A stretch of 64,000 nucleotides of DNA from Micromonospora sp. NBRC 110009 (GTDB lineage Bacteria > Actinomycetota > Actinomycetes > Mycobacteriales > Micromonosporaceae): the NCBI RefSeq assembly GCF_030518795.1, contig NZ_CP130427.1:6076001-6140000 (forward strand). Direction: 5' to 3'. The notes under the pieces were generated by a model that saw only the letters and a list, made by a program, of their open reading frames with translations, made no database searches and was not told where the DNA came from. Shown piece after piece: positions 63,942-64,000 of the stretch (within the stretch, counting starts at the first letter, position 1; the number at the start of each line of letters is the position of its first letter). The translations under genes were made by a program, and so were the position numbers.

Positions 63942-64000
63942 ATGCGACACATACGACGACGCATCGCGCTTCTCGCGCTGCCCGCCATGGTGGGAAGCTT
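63942..64000 (+). CDS. Start of a probable secreted protein (truncated by the window)
   Basis: ATG 63942 follows AAGGAGGGGGAGC, one of the best ribosome binding sites in the window. The first 19 residues, RHIRRRIALLALPAMVGS after Met, are basic then hydrophobic, as in a Sec signal peptide. The remainder lies beyond position 64000, so no function can be given. Confidence 0.6.
   Translation, partial: MRHIRRRIALLALPAMVGS

Noticed and set aside
63995..64000. AAGCTT (a HindIII site) at the exact window end
   Set aside because: Could mark a clone boundary, but a single 6-bp match at an arbitrary cut is not evidence.

Overview
The window is very GC-rich, has dense co-directional gene blocks with 4-bp ATGA/GTGA overlaps, frequent GTG starts, many start codons lying 6-7 nt behind a -10 hexamer (leaderless-type), and a 16-bp-arm GGGGCCCC stem-loop of a kind I associate with Micromonosporaceae. 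All of this fits a filamentous actinomycete, probably Micromonospora or a close relative. No rRNA, tRNA, CRISPR array, prophage or transposase was found.

Layout. 1-5,710: sterol-desaturase tail, lysoplasmalogenase, FUSC transporter, smpB, an ArsR regulator/MFS pair and a strong terminator hairpin. 5,765-12,888: a 1,932-residue TIR / inactivated phosphoesterase / NACHT / pentapeptide / WD40 protein divergent from an ArsB-type permease. 12,925-20,288: a cluster with a cytochrome-b-like/molybdopterin oxidoreductase fusion, a sugar epimerase, a GT-C-like membrane protein, GT2, DUF2064 and methyltransferase genes; two divergent promoter regions share CTTACCG repeats. A small DUF2975/XRE cassette sits inside it. 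20,303-22,140: an ECF41-type sigma factor with its divergent NAD(P)-binding partner; both have matching GTCACA-N17-GTCG promoters. 22,208-24,989: a second FUSC protein and a SafE-cupredoxin fusion.

25,110-39,613 is a C1-oxidation region. It holds a LysR regulator and a coxMSL-F-mocA-D-G-E operon whose CoxL has the form I motif AYACSFR, i.e. a true aerobic CO dehydrogenase. A divergent XdhC-family gene shares a perfect 17-bp-arm palindrome with the operon. A formate dehydrogenase catalytic subunit follows, with an in-frame TGA read as selenocysteine and a bacterial SECIS hairpin directly behind it. CO and formate oxidation could both feed electrons to respiration.

39,752-54,579: a nucleotidyltransferase, an unrecognised three-gene operon (two-TM protein, cupin-like protein, inositol-monophosphatase-like enzyme), a methyltransferase, a GH15 enzyme, exported and membrane hydrolases, a NUDIX protein, and an OmpR-type two-component system with a GerMN/Gmad2 lipoprotein. 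54,771-60,233 encodes a single-chain 1,820-residue biotin-dependent carboxylase. A G33C18 tract follows that may be an assembly join. The right end carries an SDR, a VOC protein, a frameshifted MarR pseudogene, a PadR/hydrolase divergent pair and the start of a secreted protein.

The strongest candidates for unusual biology are the NLR-like protein with a dead phosphoesterase domain, the selenocysteine formate dehydrogenase beside a form I CO dehydrogenase, the three-gene two-TM/cupin/IMPase module, and the shared CTTACCG regulon.
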